Counted from the first letter of the stretch, positions 50,921 through 63,617 are shown. The stretch is 64,000 nucleotides of DNA from Bacillota bacterium (GCA_023409435.1 JAEYHP010000055.1:25551-89550), one strand, 5' to 3'. Notes: generated by a model not told the origin, from the letters alone. Made by a program: numbers and translations.

Positions 50921-53329
50921 ATGAAATTGCCTTTGAAATGGCTCAAGGAATATATCGAATACGACGTGACCCATGAGGAATTCGTGGAAAAAATGATGTG
51001 GCGCGGGTTCGAAGTTGCGGATGTCCTGCCCGAGCTTCCGGACGTTTCCGGCGTCGTGGCCGGACGCGTGCTAAAGGTTGAAGAACATCCCAATGCGGAA
51101 AAGCTGCATGTCTGTACCGTGGACGCGGGCGAAGGAAGCCTGCGTACCATCGTCTGCGGCGCACCCAACGTATACGAGGGTATGATCGCCCCCGTGGCGC
51201 TGCCAGGTGCTACGCTGCCCGGCGGAATTAGCATATCCCCCACCGTCATGCGCGGGGTGGAGAGCGCTGGCATGCTGTGTTCCGGCAAGGAACTCGGGAT
51301 AACGGACGCCGATTACCCCGGCAGCGAGGTGCACGGCCTGCTGGATATTCAGGGCGAGCACGTGCCCGGCCAGCCCATCGCCGCGGCGCTGGGATTGGAT
51401 GATGTGGTATTCAACATCGAACTTACGCCCAACCGGCCGGATTGCCAGAGCATACTGGGTATCTGCCGGGAGGTGGCGGCGGCGCTCGACAAACCTTTCC
51501 AAGAACCCGCCATTAAGTCGGTCAAGGGCGAAGGCCGTGCGGAAGAGTACGCGAAAGTGACGGTGCTGAACACCGAGCTTTGCCCCCGCTACGCCGCGCG
51601 CGTGGTGACGGATATCAAAATCGAGCCTTCCCCCGCCTGGATGCAGAAAAAGCTTCGCAGCGTGGGCCTCAGGCCCATCAACAACATCGTGGACATCACC
51701 AACTACGTGATGATCGAATACGGCCACCCCATGCACGCGTTCGACCTCGCCTGCGTGGCGGACGCGCATATCGTTGTGCGTAACGCGCACGAAAATGAGA
51801 CCGTACGGACGCTGGACAGCAAAGACAGGCCCGTGGATCCTTCCATGCTGCTGATCGCGGACCCGCAGAAGGGTGTCGGCATTGCGGGTGTCATGGGCGG
51901 CGAGAATTCCGAAATCAAGCCGGAAACCAAGGCCGTGCTGTTTGAAAGCGCCGTGTTCAAAAACAGCAACATCCGCGCCACCGCAAGGAAGCTCAGGCAT
52001 ATGACGGACGCCGCCGCCCGCTTCATCAAGGGCGTGGAGCCGGTGAACGCCGGGCTGGCTTTAGACCGCGCCATCGAGCTGGTGGAGGAATTAAAAGCCG
52101 GGCGCGTTATCGGCGACGTCATCGACGTCTGCGCCGCGAACCTGCATAACCGCGAAGTTAACATCGACGTCGCGCATGTCAACCGCATTTTGAACACCGC
52201 CTTTACCGGCAAGGAAATGGCGGATATGCTGTCTACAATCAATATCTCCTCTACGCCGCGCGGCCAAAAGCTGCTTGTGAGCGTGCCGCATTACCGCACG
52301 GATATCGAAAGCGGCATCGAGGCGGATTGGGATATCGCCGAGGAAATCGCCCGCATCTACGGGTATTACAACATCGCGCCCACCCTCATGCGCGGGGACA
52401 CGTTCCGCGGCAGGCTGACCCCGAACTTCCGGCTGGATGATGCCGTCAAGGACAGCCTTGTCGCGCTTGGCGGATATGAAATGTACAACTATAACTTCAC
52501 CGGTCCCGCGGCGCTTGAAGCGCTGCGCCTCCCGGCGGAGGATGAAAAGCGTAAGGCCGTGCGCATCGTAAACCCCTTTGGCGAGGATCAGAGCCTCATG
52601 CGCACCACGCTGTACATCGGCATGCTCAAGTCCGCCGCGCTCAACATCAACCGCCGCACCAGTCAGGGCCGCTTCTTTGAAGTGGGCAACGTCCATATCG
52701 ACAACAACGATGTGCTGGCCGAAGAGCGCAAACTGGTGGGCCTCTTATTCATGGGCGAAGGGGAAGACTTCTTCACGCTCAAGGGTGCCGTGGAGCAGCT
52801 TCTTGAAGTCCTTCAAATTCCGGACGTCCGCTTCGTGCGCGGCGGCGGCGCGTACCTGCATCCCGGCCGCGCGGCGCTTGTGTATTCCAGTGATACGCTT
52901 GTAGGCGAGCTTGGCGAGGTCCATCCGGATACGGCCGCCGCCTTCGATATCGACGCCCGCGTGTACGTTGCGGAACTCTCATTCGCTTCCCTCTTCGCGC
53001 TTTCTACCCGCTCCCGCACCTACAAGGCGCTGCCGCGCTATCCCGTGGTGCAGCGTGATCTCGCGGTGCTTGTGGAAGAAAGCGTAACGGCGGAAACATT
53101 GAAGGCCGCAATCGAAAAAGCCGGAGGCCTGCCCACAGGCGTGCTGGTGGAGAGCGTGCAGCTATTCGACGTGTTCCGCGGCGGCACAGTGCCCCCGGGT
53201 AAGAAAAGCATGGCTTATTCCTTCACGCTCCGCGCGGAGGACAGAACGCTCAATGACGAGGACATTACGGCTTCCGTGAAAGCGATACTTGATTCGCTCT
53301 CTGCCGCGGGCGGCAAGCTCAGGGAGTGA
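50921..53329 (+). CDS. pheT: Phenylalanine-tRNA ligase beta subunit
   Basis: 802 residues, standard length. Domains: N-terminal tRNA-binding OB (about 40-150: GRVLKVEEHPNAEKLHVCTV), B3/B4 editing domain (about 205-380: TPNRPDCQSILGICREVAAA, GHPMHAFD), B5 (about 400-475), catalytic-like core, and the C-terminal FDX-ACB domain (YPVVQRDLAVLVEESV, FDVFRGGTVPPGKKSMAYSF). The ATG at 50921 is chosen with GGAGG 10 bases upstream. Ends the T-box operon. Confidence 0.97.
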   Translation: MKLPLKWLKEYIEYDVTHEEFVEKMMWRGFEVADVLPELPDVSGVVAGRVLKVEEHPNAEKLHVCTVDAGEGSLRTIVCGAPNVYEGMIAPVALPGATLPGGISISPTVMRGVESAGMLCSGKELGITDADYPGSEVHGLLDIQGEHVPGQPIAAALGLDDVVFNIELTPNRPDCQSILGICREVAAALDKPFQEPAIKSVKGEGRAEEYAKVTVLNTELCPRYAARVVTDIKIEPSPAWMQKKLRSVGLRPINNIVDITNYVMIEYGHPMHAFDLACVADAHIVVRNAHENETVRTLDSKDRPVDPSMLLIADPQKGVGIAGVMGGENSEIKPETKAVLFESAVFKNSNIRATARKLRHMTDAAARFIKGVEPVNAGLALDRAIELVEELKAGRVIGDVIDVCAANLHNREVNIDVAHVNRILNTAFTGKEMADMLSTINISSTPRGQKLLVSVPHYRTDIESGIEADWDIAEEIARIYGYYNIAPTLMRGDTFRGRLTPNFRLDDAVKDSLVALGGYEMYNYNFTGPAALEALRLPAEDEKRKAVRIVNPFGEDQSLMRTTLYIGMLKSAALNINRRTSQGRFFEVGNVHIDNNDVLAEERKLVGLLFMGEGEDFFTLKGAVEQLLEVLQIPDVRFVRGGGAYLHPGRAALVYSSDTLVGELGEVHPDTAAAFDIDARVYVAELSFASLFALSTRSRTYKALPRYPVVQRDLAVLVEESVTAETLKAAIEKAGGLPTGVLVESVQLFDVFRGGTVPPGKKSMAYSFTLRAEDRTLNDEDITASVKAILDSLSAAGGKLRE

Positions 53330-53376
53330 ATAATGAATAATTATTGAGACTCCTTACAGAATTTCAATGAATTAAC

Positions 53377-53412
53377 AAAGGCTCCGTTTCTCACAAGAAA
53401 TGCGGAGCCTTT
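53377..53412 (+). terminator. pheST terminator
   Basis: AAAGGCTCCG/CGGAGCCTTT stem with a 16-base loop. Confidence 0.8.
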
Positions 53413-53490
53413 CGCATGGTCTGTTTTCATTACAAGCAGTCTGTTTTTACCTAAACGGACAATTGCGTTGGTTTTTAAATAGCCCCAAAA

Positions 53491-55127
53491 TTAACTTTTC
53501 GGTAAATAAGATATGGAATACTCCGGCGGCGGGAAATCGTCCGGCAGGATGGTCTCATCCCCATCCTTCAGCTTCGAAAGCACGGTGAAGCCCCATTCGG
53601 AGTCGGAGCGTTTGACAATCAGCCTATAATTGTCGGCGATGATGCCTTTCTTGCTGATTGACGCTCCAGACATCCATCTGTCGTCCACATCAAAGGAAAG
53701 ATAAAAGGTATCATTGCCAAGATATTGGTATGCGCTCAAGTAATACTCCGGGTATTCCGGGTCACCGGCCCATATATAGTACGTGCCGTCTTTGCAAATG
53801 ATCCGCTCATCTTCTTCGTCCCCATAGTTTGCGTTTGCATCCGGGATATCCATGTTAATGATACTGCGGACCAGCGCGGATGCTTTTTTAGAAGAAAAGG
53901 ATAATTGATACTCCCCTATGTCATCCGGAGGAGAAGGTAGTTTCTCATAGAATGCCTGATGATAGTAACTGTACAGGATGGAAATGCTATTCCATTTTTC
54001 AAGCTCATCAGGGTGAAAATAGGGGTCAATATAAGAAACCCTGTCGGCGAGGTCGTTCAGTTTCGTACTTTCCAAGGCGTTAATTTCCTGCTGCGTTATA
54101 TCTTTCTCCATTCTTTGTTTCAGCCATTTGGTGGCGCGCGCATTGATATGCTGCTGTTCATTATAGAATGCGGACCGGTTGATCAAATGAGCAATGCCTT
54201 CGGGTCGGCAAACATCGGGCAGAAGGACCTCTCCGTTCTCATCCTCCAGCTTGGAAACTACGGTAATCCCCACGCGGAGGAGGAGCGCTTGACGACTAAG
54301 CGCCTCATGTCCCAGCGAATACCGTGGTCTTCATCTGCGCCGGGTGTGGTAGAAACATCCCAGTCAAAGTCGACATAAAACAGGCCGTGCCCTAGATACC
54401 GGTATCCTGAAACCAGAAAATCACCCATTTGAATATCGTTCCAGGCTACGGTATACACCCCGTCTTTGCATACAATTTCACTCCCAAACTGTCCGTCCGC
54501 TTTCAATTCCGGTATGTCTATCCCGAGCAATTGTTTTATAAATTCGTTTGCTTTCCCGGCGGACATATAACAAGCGCTCCCATTTTCGCCATCCGGCGGA
54601 TAAGCGTCCTGAAAAGAAAGCGTGCCCCAGCCCGGCCTCGAATACAGCGGCAAACGCATGGGGATGCCGTAATAGATATAAAGTGGTATGAGAAGTTGTT
54701 CTTTGCTCAACTCCCGCGCATCAAAAAAGCAATCCGTGAAGGAAACAAGATACGCTACGGCAGACAGCGCCCGGAGTTCATCCTCCGTGAGACTTTCCTT
54801 GGGAACACCCGTAACATCCGCCATGCTGTTCCACCAGAGCCCACCCAATTCTTCTTGCTTGGGGAAGTACCCTTCCCTCCTTATTGCCTGCGCAATGAGG
54901 GAAAGCGCCGCCGCCTTCTCCCCCTTTGCCAAATTTTCTTTGGCGGACTCCACCAAAGTATCCGTTGTTTCAATTGGCGGTGCGGGCGTAAAAGATGGAG
55001 CTGGGGTAACTACCGCAGGGGTGGAAGTCGGCTCGGGAACAGCCATATTGGGCGCAGCGCATCCAGCCGCGGTGCAGATAAACAAAACAGCACATGTCAA
55101 GGCGCAGAATCGATGACGCAGTTCCAT
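53491..55127 (-). pseudogene. Duplicated-domain lipoprotein gene broken by a one-base frameshift
   Basis: Two consecutive frames that join into one protein of about 545 residues. The upstream frame starts at 55127 with a signal peptide and lipobox (CTAAGC) and a Pro/Thr linker. It ends RLVVKRSSSAWGLP at a TAG (54258-54260). The downstream frame resumes at once with GITVVSKLEDENGEVLLPD. The second half contains its own copy of the same block: RLIVKRSDSEWGFTVLSKLK, then ILPD. So the intact gene encoded two tandem copies of a domain (also ICKDG/VCKDG and SxYQYLG/SGYRYLG pairs). One G is missing in the GGGG run at 54268-54271, which would restore the frame. No family recognised. The surface protein's role is unknown. 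Confidence 0.78.
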
Positions 55128-55196
55128 ATGGTTGTTCCCTTTCCGGATATTGCTATGATGTGAATTTATTGAAACATTTTCCCATTATGATGTCAA

Positions 55197-55304
55197 TTAA
55201 ACTGATGCTACACATTGTGCTTTGTCAAATAAAATTGCAGGAGCCCTCTGAAATGAGTTAATCCCCACTGGGGTTTGGAAATTGGGCAGCACATAGTTTT
55301 TCAT
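55197..55304 (-). CDS. Possible 35-residue peptide gene
   Basis: Short frame beginning MKNYVLPNFQTPVGINSFQR and ending FDKAQCVASV before TAA. It has a good ribosome binding site (GGAGG 7 bases before the ATG) and lies 70 bases upstream of the lipoprotein gene on the same strand. No signal peptide; one cysteine. Function unknown, and coding is not certain at this length. The rest of the 333-base AT-rich gap (55128-55460) shows only weak promoter-like sequences. Confidence 0.4.
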   Translation of the reverse strand: MKNYVLPNFQTPVGINSFQRAPAILFDKAQCVASV

Positions 55305-55460
55305 AGAACCATCCTCCAAAACAAAAATGAGCCTTCAACAAGCGCAAAGCGCTCAATGAAAGCTGAAATAATACTACCAATATACCATTCTGTTTGGAAT
55401 AAATCCTCTGACAAATGATTCTGACAATCGTTTTATTTCATTGATTATCCATTATGAAAT

Positions 55461-56915
55461 TCACTTCCCCCGTTCATGCATCATCCCTATAGCAATCCTT
55501 CTCAGTCGTTCCGGTTTATTGTCCCCCGGATGCCGGGCGCAGTGCAACAAAAGCTTGCGCTTGATTTCGCCCACCTTTTCACCGGGGGCAAGATTGAGCC
55601 ATTCCATAATGTCCTTGCCCGTGCATTGCAACTCTTTTTCGGAAAACGGCGCGCCTTCCATGCACATTCTGTTGAGCACCGCGCGCCAGCGGTTCGCCTG
55701 AAAAGTCGCGCAAAGGCCGGAACCCCTTACATCCGCCTCCCGGATCTCGCACAGCCGCTGTGCGCGCTCGTACCCGACGCAGGCAAACTTGGTCCGAAGC
55801 GTCGTTTCCCTTGCGCGCCCGTTGAGGTCGTACATATGCTGCTCCACCAGAAAGGCTACCTCGTCTGTGAGCGCGGCAGGATATCGCAGCCTTTCCAATA
55901 TTACCCGGGAAATGGGCGCGCCCAAAATGTCGTGCCCCAGCATGGGCGTAGAGCCGTGCGGAAGCAGATTGGCAGGGTTCACTGCATGGCCGCCCGCGTC
56001 GGGCGGGAGGCCCTTCTCCCGGAGTGCTGCGGGCTTGCCGATATCGTGCAAAAGCCCCGCAAGGCGCATTAAAAGCGTCGGCGGCGCTTCCGCGCAGGCG
56101 TGGAAGTTGTGATGCAGCACGTCGTAGGCGTGATATTGCGGGCGCTGGGCTACTCCGTCCCCTTCCAGCAGTTCGGGGATGACATGGGGCAGCGCGTTCA
56201 TTTCATAGAGCAAATTCAACCCCCGCAGCACGGGGGAACGCTGCCCTTCCGTCAGCTCCGGGTAGCGGACGTCCGAAAGCAGGATTTTGTTCAGCTCGTC
56301 CCGCTTCCGCTCCCAGGCGATATCTTGTAGGCCGCTTACATTTTCGCACGCCGCCTTCCATGTCGCCCCCTCAATCGTAAACCCAAGCTCGCACGCGAAG
56401 CGAACAAGCCGCAGCACCCTCAGCCCGTCGTCCCGCAATATGACGGCGGGGTCCTTTGACGTCGCGCGGATAAGGTTGTTCTTGATATCCGCAATGCCGC
56501 CGGTCGGGTCGGTCACTTCCCCGGAAAGGATATCCGCGTACAGCGCGTTGCAGGTAAAGTCCCGCCGGAACGCGTCGTCTTCAATCGTTTGGCTGAAACG
56601 TACCGCCTCCGGCCTGTGGGCCCCGCCTTCGCCGTACACGTCTCCCCGGAATGTGGTGTGCTCAAAATGGTACCCACCCGCGTGAATCTCCACGGTGCCG
56701 AATTCAAGCGCCTTGGGGGTGCATTTGTATGTATGGGCCTTGCACAGCAGCAGCACGTCCTCCGGCAGCATTTTGGAGCAGACGTCCATATCATTGGGCA
56801 GAAGCCCTAATTGCGCGTTCCTGGGCATGCCGCCCACGGCATATAAAACTGCGCCCGCTTCTTGAAATAAGCGGGCGAGCTGTGTCAGTTCGGTTGGATA
56901 ATTCGGCAAATACAT
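55461..56915 (-). CDS. cca: CCA-adding tRNA nucleotidyltransferase/HD-domain protein
   Basis: 484 residues. The nucleotidyltransferase head has YAVGGMPRNAQLGLLPNDMD (active-site DxD) with RRDFTCNALYAD and the RRxxD-like RDDGLRVLRLVRFA. An HD phosphohydrolase domain (LLHDIGKPAA) lies near residue 300. It adds or repairs 3' CCA on tRNA. The ATG at 56915 (MYLPNYPTEL) follows GGGGAGCCACGC; the 23-residue upstream extension is not supported. Separated from gyrA by 114 bases. Confidence 0.92.
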   Translation of the reverse strand: MYLPNYPTELTQLARLFQEAGAVLYAVGGMPRNAQLGLLPNDMDVCSKMLPEDVLLLCKAHTYKCTPKALEFGTVEIHAGGYHFEHTTFRGDVYGEGGAHRPEAVRFSQTIEDDAFRRDFTCNALYADILSGEVTDPTGGIADIKNNLIRATSKDPAVILRDDGLRVLRLVRFACELGFTIEGATWKAACENVSGLQDIAWERKRDELNKILLSDVRYPELTEGQRSPVLRGLNLLYEMNALPHVIPELLEGDGVAQRPQYHAYDVLHHNFHACAEAPPTLLMRLAGLLHDIGKPAALREKGLPPDAGGHAVNPANLLPHGSTPMLGHDILGAPISRVILERLRYPAALTDEVAFLVEQHMYDLNGRARETTLRTKFACVGYERAQRLCEIREADVRGSGLCATFQANRWRAVLNRMCMEGAPFSEKELQCTGKDIMEWLNLAPGEKVGEIKRKLLLHCARHPGDNKPERLRRIAIGMMHERGK

Positions 56916-57029
56916 GCGTGGCTCCCCGTTAAAATCATGAATAATGTATAAGCTGTTGAAATCCCTGAATGATTTATGATCCATTATACAGTATTCATTG
57001 CTGCGGCGGCGGTTGCCGCCGCAACGCGA

Positions 57030-59531
57030 TTATTCTTCCCCGTCGAGCAGTTTCCCTTCCATCTGCGTGATGTCGAGTTCCGCTTCGGCAGCTTCGCATT
57101 CTCCGTTCTCCGCCTTGGGCGCAATCGCGATAGAAACCACCCGTGTGCCTCCGTCTGCGCGCATGAGCCGCACGCCCTGCGTGCCGCGGCTTGCGAGTTG
57201 GCTGATCTGCTCCACCGGCATACGGATCACCATGCCGTCGTCGCGGATGAGCAGCAGATCTTCGTCGCCCGTCACCATGGCGACGCCGCAGAGATCGCCT
57301 GTCTTTTCCGTGATCTGCATGGCGATAATACCCTTGCCGCCGCGCTTCTGGCCGCGGTAGGCGTCCTCCGGCGTGCGCTTGCCCATGCCATTCTCGGTTA
57401 CGGTCAAAATATCCGCTCCCGGCATAACCTTGAGCAAATCTACCACGACATCTTCCTCACCCAGCGATATGGATTTTACGCCTGTGGCGTTGCGTCCCAT
57501 GGCGCGCACGTCGTTCTCGTCAAAGCGGATGCACTTGCCCTTGCTGGTGGCTAACATAAATTCGTCGTTTCCGCCGGAAAGCTCCACGGCGATCAGTTCA
57601 TCGCCCTCGCGCAGGTTCTGGGCGATGAGGCCGCCCTTGCGGATATTGTCGAAATCCGAAAGAGGCGTTTTTTTGATCACGCCCAGCCTCGTCGCCATCA
57701 CAAGGTATTCGCCCTCGTCGTCCTTGGTGACGGGGAACATGGCGGTAATGCGCTCGCCGCCCGAGAGCTGCAGCAGGTTCACAATGGCCGTGCCCTTCGC
57801 GGCGCGCCCGGCCTCGGGGATAACATAGCACTTGATTTTGAATGCGCGCCCAAAGTTCGTAAAGAACAGGATATGTGCGTGCGTGGAGGTCACGAACAGC
57901 TGCTCCACAAAATCCTCCTCGCGCGTGCCCTGGCCCATCACACCGCGCCCGCCTCTATTCTGCGCGCGGTACGTATCGGAGGAAAGGCGCTTGATGTAGC
58001 CGAACCTTGTCAGCGTGACGCACATCTCCTCTTCCTGAATGATGTCGTCCATATCGATATCCTCGATAATGTCCGTAATCTCCGTGCGCCTTTTGTCGCC
58101 GTACTTGCGCTTGACCTCAAGCGCCTCGTCCCGGATGATACTAAGCAGCAGCTTCTCGTCGGCCAGTATGCTCATCAGGTACGCCACGGTCTTCGTGAGC
58201 TCGTCAAACTCGGCAAGTATCTTTTCTCGCTCCAGCCCCGTCAACCGCTGCAAACGCATGTCGAGTATCGCCTGGGCCTGCTTTTCGCTAAAATCGAACC
58301 GCGCCATCAAACGGGCCTTCGCTTCCGGCCCGTTGGGGGAGGATTTGATCAGGTCTACAATCTCGTCGATGTTGTCAAGCGCCTTGATAAGCCCTTCCAG
58401 AAGGTGCAGACGCTCCTGCGCGCGCTCCAGGTCATACTGCGTGCGGCGGGTGACGACCTGCTTCTGGTGCGCAAGGTAATGCGAGAGCATATCCCGTAGC
58501 GTAAGCACCTTCGGCTCGCCGTCCACCAGCGCGATTGTAATCACGCCGAACGTGTCCTGCATGGCTGTGTGCTTGTAAAGCTGGTTCAATATGACGTTGG
58601 CGTTCACGTCCTTTTTGAGGTCGATCACAATCCGCATGCCCGTGCGGTCGGTCTCGTCCCGAAGATCCGCGATGCCCTCGATTTTCTTATCGTGTATCAG
58701 CTCCGCAATACGCTCCACCAGCCGCGCCTTGTTCACCTGGTAGGGAATCTCTGTCACGATGATGCGGCTCTTGTTCTGCGGAAGCTGCTCGATTTCCGCC
58801 TTGGCGCGTACCACAATGCGCCCGCGCCCCGTGTGATATGCGGAAGCGATGCCGGAACGGCCCATGATCACGCCGCCCGTCGGGAAATCCGGCCCGGGGA
58901 TATGCTCCATCAGTTCGTCCACCGTGGCATCCGGGTTATCGATCAGGCAGCACAGTGCGTCGATCGTCTCATTCAGATTGTGCGGCGGGATATTCGTCGC
59001 CATGCCCACCGCGATACCGCCCGAGCCGTTTACCAGCAAATTCGGGAAGCGGGAAGGGAGCACGCTCGGCTGCAACAGCGTCTCGTCAAAGTTGGGTACG
59101 AAATCAACGGTGTTCTTTTCAATATCCGCCATCATTTCAGCAGCCAGCTTGGAAAAGCGCGCTTCCGTGTAGCGCATGGCCGCTGCCGAGTCGCCGTCTA
59201 CCGAGCCGAAGTTGCCGTGGCCTTCCACCAGCGGGTAACGGGTGTTGAAATCCTGTGCAAGGCGCACCATGGCGTCGTATACGGAGCTGTCCCCGTGCGG
59301 GTGGTATTTGCCTAAGACGTCGCCCACGATACGCGCGGATTTACGGAACGGCTTATCCGGCTGCAAACCCAGCTCGTCCATGGAATATAAAATGCGGCGG
59401 TGCACGGGCTTCAGGCCGTCCCGCACATCCGGCAGGGCGCGGTTGATGATAACCGCCATCGCGTAGGAAATGAAGGAGTGCTTCATTTCATGCTCGATGG
59501 GCAATGGCTGTATGCGGAGGATATCGCTCAT
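57030..59531 (-). CDS. gyrA: DNA gyrase subunit A
   Basis: 833 residues. Catalytic tyrosine in [10 protein letters not shown]. The quinolone-determining region [12 protein letters not shown] keeps the susceptible-type Ser and Asp. The C-terminal beta-pinwheel carries the GyrA box QKRGGKG. With GyrB it introduces negative supercoils. The acidic tail ([20 protein letters not shown]) is usual. The start gives [20 protein letters not shown]. Follows gyrB across repeats A7 and C3, an unusually repeat-filled gap of 275 bases. Confidence 0.98.
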   Translation of the reverse strand: MSDILRIQPLPIEHEMKHSFISYAMAVIINRALPDVRDGLKPVHRRILYSMDELGLQPDKPFRKSARIVGDVLGKYHPHGDSSVYDAMVRLAQDFNTRYPLVEGHGNFGSVDGDSAAAMRYTEARFSKLAAEMMADIEKNTVDFVPNFDETLLQPSVLPSRFPNLLVNGSGGIAVGMATNIPPHNLNETIDALCCLIDNPDATVDELMEHIPGPDFPTGGVIMGRSGIASAYHTGRGRIVVRAKAEIEQLPQNKSRIIVTEIPYQVNKARLVERIAELIHDKKIEGIADLRDETDRTGMRIVIDLKKDVNANVILNQLYKHTAMQDTFGVITIALVDGEPKVLTLRDMLSHYLAHQKQVVTRRTQYDLERAQERLHLLEGLIKALDNIDEIVDLIKSSPNGPEAKARLMARFDFSEKQAQAILDMRLQRLTGLEREKILAEFDELTKTVAYLMSILADEKLLLSIIRDEALEVKRKYGDKRRTEITDIIEDIDMDDIIQEEEMCVTLTRFGYIKRLSSDTYRAQNRGGRGVMGQGTREEDFVEQLFVTSTHAHILFFTNFGRAFKIKCYVIPEAGRAAKGTAIVNLLQLSGGERITAMFPVTKDDEGEYLVMATRLGVIKKTPLSDFDNIRKGGLIAQNLREGDELIAVELSGGNDEFMLATSKGKCIRFDENDVRAMGRNATGVKSISLGEEDVVVDLLKVMPGADILTVTENGMGKRTPEDAYRGQKRGGKGIIAMQITEKTGDLCGVAMVTGDEDLLLIRDDGMVIRMPVEQISQLASRGTQGVRLMRADGGTRVVSIAIAPKAENGECEAAEAELDITQMEGKLLDGEE

Positions 59532-59563
59532 AAGTTTCTTACGTACCTTTCTGCTGTTTTAGG

Positions 59564-59738
59564 GTACGTTGGGGGCCTTGCCTTCGGGCCCACAGTTCGT
59601 AATGGTCGTCCTGCGTCGCATATGCTCCGCGTACTTCCTTACTCACTGGGACTACACTTCGCTTCATCCGTCACCGGCGGCGCTCAGCTTCGTCCCCCAA
59701 ACCCCTACCAAAGGGACGTCGTCCCTTTGGAATCCCCA
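59564..59738 (+). repeat. Family A element, copy A7, carrying module M1
   Basis: Forward copy between gyrA and gyrB. IR1 arms GTTGGGGGC (59569-59577) and CCCCCAA (59694-59700) are separated by M1 (CACAGTTCGTAATGG, TTACTCACTGGGA, CACCGGCGGCGCT). IR2 59708-59730 is intact, with arms CCAAAGGGAC/GTCCCTTTGG. Confidence 0.85.
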
Positions 59739-59756
59739 ATGCAGGGTAATTATATG

Positions 59757-59805
59757 TCCGCTTTCTTTTATTTCTTTTCTTTCGTGCAAAGAAAAGAAAC
59801 GTACT
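59757..59805. repeat. Family C palindromic element, copy C3
   Basis: Hairpin 59771-59799 with arms TTTCTTTTCTTT/AAAGAAAAGAAA and one mismatch next to the GTG centre. Ends right at the gyrB stop. Confidence 0.8.
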
Positions 59806-59806
59806 C

Positions 59807-61976
<2,170 letters not shown>

Positions 61977-61989
61977 CTGACGCATAATT

Positions 61990-62098
61990 GTCCGCTTTCT
62001 TTTGGTCTTGCACCCGAATGGCATATTCGGGGATCTTTCAAGGATTGATGTGCGGCTTTGGCCGCACTACCGATCTTTCGTGGAAAGAAAAGCAGCGT
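61990..62098. repeat. Family C element, copy C4, carrying module M3
   Basis: Left part GTCCGCTTTCTTTTGGT and right part CTTTCGTGGAAAGAAAAG are family C. Between them (about 62008-62074) is module M3, with hairpins CCGAAT...ATTCGG and GTGCGGC...GGCCGCAC. The same module interrupts family B copy B4, so M3 sits inside two unrelated host elements. Ends 4 bases from the remB stop. Confidence 0.82.
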
Positions 62099-62101
62099 AC
62101 T

Positions 62102-62380
62102 TTATCCATTTAAAAGCTCGTTCAGCCCGTCGCTCATAAAACGTTTTTGCAGCGTTAATGGGCTGATGGCGGAGGCGATTACGCGCACGGCGTCGCTTTT
62201 TTCGTCCTGCACCAGCAGGTAGGCGCGCTCCCCTTCCTCGCAGGGGGTAAAGCGCTTCTGTTCCTTTGCAAGGCGGATAAACTGTGCAGTTTCCGGCGAG
62301 GCGAGCGCGCTCTTTATATCCAATATGGCGATAACGTCTCTGGATGGAACGCAGACTTCCCAGCCGATGTGTACGATCAT
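62102..62380 (-). CDS. remB: RemB/YaaB-type DUF370 regulator
   Basis: 92 residues of the DUF370 (RemA/RemB) family: MIVHIGWEVCVPSRDVIAIL, then AVRVIASAISPLTLQKRF. RemA relatives activate matrix and osmoprotection genes in Bacillus; the RemB/YaaB paralogue lies between recF and gyrB there, exactly as here. GGAAGGAGAACACAA precedes the ATG. The function in this organism is inferred from position and family. Confidence 0.88.
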   Translation of the reverse strand: MIVHIGWEVCVPSRDVIAILDIKSALASPETAQFIRLAKEQKRFTPCEEGERAYLLVQDEKSDAVRVIASAISPLTLQKRFMSDGLNELLNG

Positions 62381-62438
62381 TTGTGTTCTCCTTCCGAGCG
62401 GCGCCGTCCATACGGCAAAGCAAGAATTTTAAAGCGTT

Positions 62439-63545
62439 TTAAGTATTCCCCATATCCGCTTTTGTAACGGTCCCATTCGCAACCTGATATACCGTCATAT
62501 CCGTAATGCCCGCGTTCGCAAGCCCGGCCAGCTGCGTGCAGGTCAAAAACGTCTGGGAGCCCCGCATGGCCAGGGCCAGCATCTTCTGCCGCGCCCCATC
62601 CAGCTCCGATAATACGTCGTCCAGCAGCAGCACGGGCGGTTCCCCGCCCAGCTCCTCCATCAGCGCAAGCTCGGAAAGCTTCAATGCAAGCGCTGCGGTG
62701 CGCTGCTGCCCCTGCGAGCCGTAGGCGCGCACATCCACGCCGTCAAGTTCCATCCGGATATCGTCCCGGTGCGGGCCCTGCTGCGTGGCGCCTGTGCGGA
62801 TATCGCGCTCCAGGGAGGCAGCAAGCCCCTGCCGCATCCGTTCAGCGGTCTGCTGTACGTCCCCCGGTTCAAATGCGGGCTCATATGCCACCTGCAGCCG
62901 CTCCCCGCCGGAGAGCTCTTTGTGAAGGTTCCCAGAGAGCGCCGCAAGCTTTTCCATAAACCCTGCCCGGACGTGGATCAACGCCGCCCCGAGTATACTC
63001 AGCTGCTCATCCCAGGGTGCAAGCAGCGCGGGGGTAACGGAGGGGTTTTTCAAAAGCGCGTTGCGCTGCTTCAATGCCAGGTTGTATTGCTGCAGGCGGT
63101 AGTAATAGGCGGGCTGAAGCTGGGAAAGCTCCATATCCATAAAGCGCCGCCGCTCCGCAGGGCCCTGCTTGATGAGGCGCAGGTCCTCCGGCGAAAACAT
63201 CACCACATGCAGCGTGCCCAACAGTTCGCCTGAGCGGGAAAGCGGCATGTCGTCCACTTTCAATTCCCGCCGCCCTTCATTGAACAGGCGGCATTCGATT
63301 TTATGTGTGCCGGTGCGCTTGTGTAGCTCCAGCCCCACGTAGGCGCTCTCCTGCCCGTAACGGATCAGTTCCGCATCGTGCCGTGTACGGTGGCTCCGCC
63401 CCAGGGCACATAAAAACAACGCCTCGAGCACATTGGTCTTGCCTGCGGCGTTTTCGCCGAGCAGCACGCATAACCCCTGCGCGGGCTTCCATACCAGGCG
63501 CTCATAGCTGCGGTATTGCTGCAGGCGGGCAAGCGTAATCTGCAT
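62439..63545 (-). CDS. recF: DNA replication and repair protein RecF
   Basis: 368 residues, SMC-like ATPase that loads RecA at gaps. Walker A LGENAAGKTNVLEALFLCAL, signature region AYGSQGQQRTAALALKLSEL and Walker B VLLLDDVLSELD. In Bacillus it follows dnaA-dnaN-yaaA; here those genes are not upstream. Instead a promoter, repeat A9 and an SGNH hydrolase gene are found, so the cluster is detached from dnaAN. Confidence 0.96.
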   Translation of the reverse strand: MQITLARLQQYRSYERLVWKPAQGLCVLLGENAAGKTNVLEALFLCALGRSHRTRHDAELIRYGQESAYVGLELHKRTGTHKIECRLFNEGRRELKVDDMPLSRSGELLGTLHVVMFSPEDLRLIKQGPAERRRFMDMELSQLQPAYYYRLQQYNLALKQRNALLKNPSVTPALLAPWDEQLSILGAALIHVRAGFMEKLAALSGNLHKELSGGERLQVAYEPAFEPGDVQQTAERMRQGLAASLERDIRTGATQQGPHRDDIRMELDGVDVRAYGSQGQQRTAALALKLSELALMEELGGEPPVLLLDDVLSELDGARQKMLALAMRGSQTFLTCTQLAGLANAGITDMTVYQVANGTVTKADMGNT

Positions 63546-63617
63546 GGGATATCCTTTATGTCAGGCATTCCCCGCGAACCTCTGCACACAAAAAAAGCCC
63601 GCCGGGTCTATAAGAAA

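Noticed and set aside
63560..63600. Terminator upstream of recF (CCCGGCGGGC then T-run on the minus strand)
   Set aside because: The stem would need a loop of three or fewer bases and only three to four pairs; it also lies between the predicted promoter and recF.
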